Assembly: GCA_004794655.1 (NCBI GenBank)
Contig: SMMW01000087.1
Coordinates: 1,842,501 to 1,906,500 of the forward strand
DNA: 64,000 nucleotides
Reading direction: 5' to 3'
From: Marisa cornuarietis
Taxonomy: Eukaryota; Mollusca; Gastropoda; Architaenioglossa; Ampullariidae
A model generated the notes under the pieces. That model saw nothing but the letters and a program-made list of their open reading frames with translations. It was not told the DNA's origin and searched no databases. The position numbers were made by a program, and so were the translations under genes. Below, one piece after another: positions 1 through 64,000 of this stretch; the first letter of the stretch is position 1; each line of letters starts with the position of its first letter.

Positions 1-1807
1 CCTGCAGCAAATTACACCTGGACCAATCTGGGGGCTACAATAAACAAAGTCCTACACAACACCTGCATAAGAGTGAGATTTATTGCACAATATAAAAATC
101 TAAAAGCAGCATCTAAAAGTGTACACTGTGATACTGCAGGTGACTAAAAGAGAAAGTAACTGCCCAGCATAGCAGAAGGAAATAAATGTTGGTCAATAAG
201 TCACTTTAAAAGTATCTGAAGCAGGTTTCTCTACATAAAAACCCTGCCATGTGAGCATGTATGCTTTTGTCACTCAGCCAAGGAAACACCCACAGAATTG
301 TTGTCAAAATTGTGTCGTCAACAGTGCCTGAGATGTGACTGCCTGCGATGGGGAAAGGCCCCCTTAGTTGAGGCCTGTCGTGCACGGAGTTTTCAGGTAC
401 AAAGGCTTGCAATGAGAATGTGACAGATTTTCATGGGACCACACCAGCGCAAATGAGCACAATTCATTCTTGAAAAAACACAGGCGTTGTAGGTCAAGTG
501 AGCCAGGAAGCAGAAACAAACTTCAGTCAATTCAGTGAACCTGAAACAAATATTTTTGAAAGTTTTAAGCAGATAATGATTAACATAGGAAGGGGTGTAA
601 GTCATTAAGTTTTTGTGTCAGATGCCTAAATAGTAGACCAAGACATTCAAGTTGGGTAATTCAGAGATGAAGGTTTGAACAGCTGGGACAGAACCAGTTT
701 ATGTACAGCATTCTGTTGGGTTTTTTTTCAGTCAATAGCTTGGATTTTCACTTGAGACCGCTGTCAGTCTATAATTGTATTTTATAGCATTCCATGATTG
801 GTGTTAAATAAAAGGCTGACATGATGAAACCTGGCCTCCAAGTTTCCAAAGAAATTTCACAATTGTCAGCATCCTAATTTGCTTCAGCAGCATGCCATCA
901 CAGGGACAGCTAAATATTGTCTCACCATGTGTTAAATGACATGAGGGTGCAACTAAAGGAGAGCTAAATATCATTTTTAACACAACTGTCAGCTTGTCCT
1001 CTGCCATGAATTCATCGTACCCTGCGCTGCAATGTATGCACGAGGGATAAGCTGTCTTATAGGGTGCAATCTTCTTCATGGATCTTTAGCTAACACAAGC
1101 CCCCATAATGATTAATGTGCCCTTCATCCTAGATTTCAGAAGATGGTCTCACAAATGTCCTCACCTCTGTCTACCCATTTTTTCACCCATCACTGTTCTT
1201 CAAGTTCACCTCGAAAATCCGCCGAGTCTTTATCTCGATCTATGAAAGCAGACACCTATGATCAACAACGGATGTATAAAAGCAGGCTCCTATTAAAAAG
1301 TGATTTACAAAATCATAAGACCTATGGATGCCTAATTCTAGAGAAAAGTGACCCTGAGCACAGAATCCAGGTCATGCTGAAGAGTGCAAGATGTATGGAC
1401 TATGGGCCAGGTCATCACAATCTTAATCAAAACAAGAGACAGGCAAGTCAATGTTATAATACCATATTCAAGAGTTCCGAACCTATGATGCAACTGTACA
1501 ATTAGTACAGTACCACATATCACAGTGAAGGGGCAAAGGTGCACAAATGGCCAAAGTAAAATGTTAAAAAGCAGCCATCAAAAAGTGGATTTTCTAATAA
1601 TTTATTAGAGACAATATACAATACTTGTTACAAAATGATTTACCATCTCTGCCTCATTAACAAAAAAATTAACGATGGAGGTCACCATGCCAAATGTTTT
1701 ACCTCTTGTTAAATAATGGACATTCTTCTGGTACAAGAAACCAGTACAAATTTACCAAAACTTTTATCTGATTATCCTTGAGTGAGCTCATCTAAATATC
1801 TCAATAT
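1..1807 (-). other. Probable scrib 3' UTR / downstream region
   Basis: No protein domain is recognised on either strand. Minus-strand AATAAA signals occur at 1601-1606 and 79-84 and could end the transcript. The 3' UTR status depends on the uncertain terminal exon. Confidence 0.4.
79..84 (-). terminator. Candidate polyadenylation signal AATAAA
   Basis: A canonical hexamer on the scrib strand. A second one is at 1601-1606. Placement follows from the 3' UTR guess only. Confidence 0.3.

Positions 1808-1813
<6 letters not shown>
1790..1813. other. Perfect 10-bp hairpin overlapping candidate stop codon
   Basis: ATCTAAATAT and ATATTTAGAT are exact inverted repeats separated by CTCA. The hairpin overlaps the proposed scrib stop codon and the first bases of the 3' UTR. 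Function unknown. Confidence 0.75.

Positions 1814-64000
<62,187 letters not shown>

Noticed and set aside
1143..1505. 120-codon plus-strand ORF
   Set aside because: No domain or splice context. Lies in the probable scrib 3' UTR on the opposite strand.

Overview
The window is a stretch of animal (metazoan) genomic DNA. It is AT-rich, with one gene broken into many small exons by introns full of LINE and DNA-transposon debris. The gene and repeat types fit a lophotrochozoan, probably a gastropod mollusc, but that placement is an inference. I see no prokaryotic operon, CRISPR array or phage.

One gene fills almost the whole window on the minus strand: the cell-polarity scaffold Scribble (scrib), a LAP protein with leucine-rich repeats (LRRs) and four PDZ domains. 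I traced 39 coding exons from 62442 down to 2156. Every splice phase joins, giving 1828 uninterrupted codons. The 5' exons (about the first hundred residues) lie beyond the right edge. From right to left: about 13 LRRs (62.4-51.9 kb); the LAP-specific regions and an acidic linker (52.1-48.0 kb); PDZ1 (47.2-39.6 kb); PDZ2 (38.9-34.8 kb) followed by a very long Ser/Thr/Pro linker in a 939-bp exon; PDZ3 (31.8-30.8 kb); PDZ4 (27.0-25.5 kb); and the C-terminal charged, coiled-coil and proline-rich tail (24.7-2.2 kb). The last exon and stop are uncertain; the best candidate adds two residues at about 1.8 kb, with the left 1.8 kb as probable 3' UTR.

A GC- and CpG-rich block at about 12.5-16.2 kb inside intron 32 contains, on the same strand, an ATG in strong context with an in-frame stop just upstream. 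It encodes six residues and then a splice donor whose phase matches the next scrib exon. It looks like an internal promoter and alternative first exon for a short C-terminal Scribble isoform.

Mobile elements: an L2/CR1-like LINE (27.1-30.0 kb) directly abuts a pogo/Tigger-type element (30005-30810) whose end lies 12 bp from a scrib splice donor. A second pogo-type copy is at 32471-33446. A full-length RTE-like LINE (40714-45094, with an 11-bp target-site duplication) carries a nested Rex1-like LINE (42897-44352), which creates an in-frame chimeric ORF. LINE 3' fragments lie at 22.6-23.2, 46.7-46.9 and 51.3-51.8 kb. All are broken and look inactive. The rest is intron sequence with microsatellites and a degenerate minisatellite.
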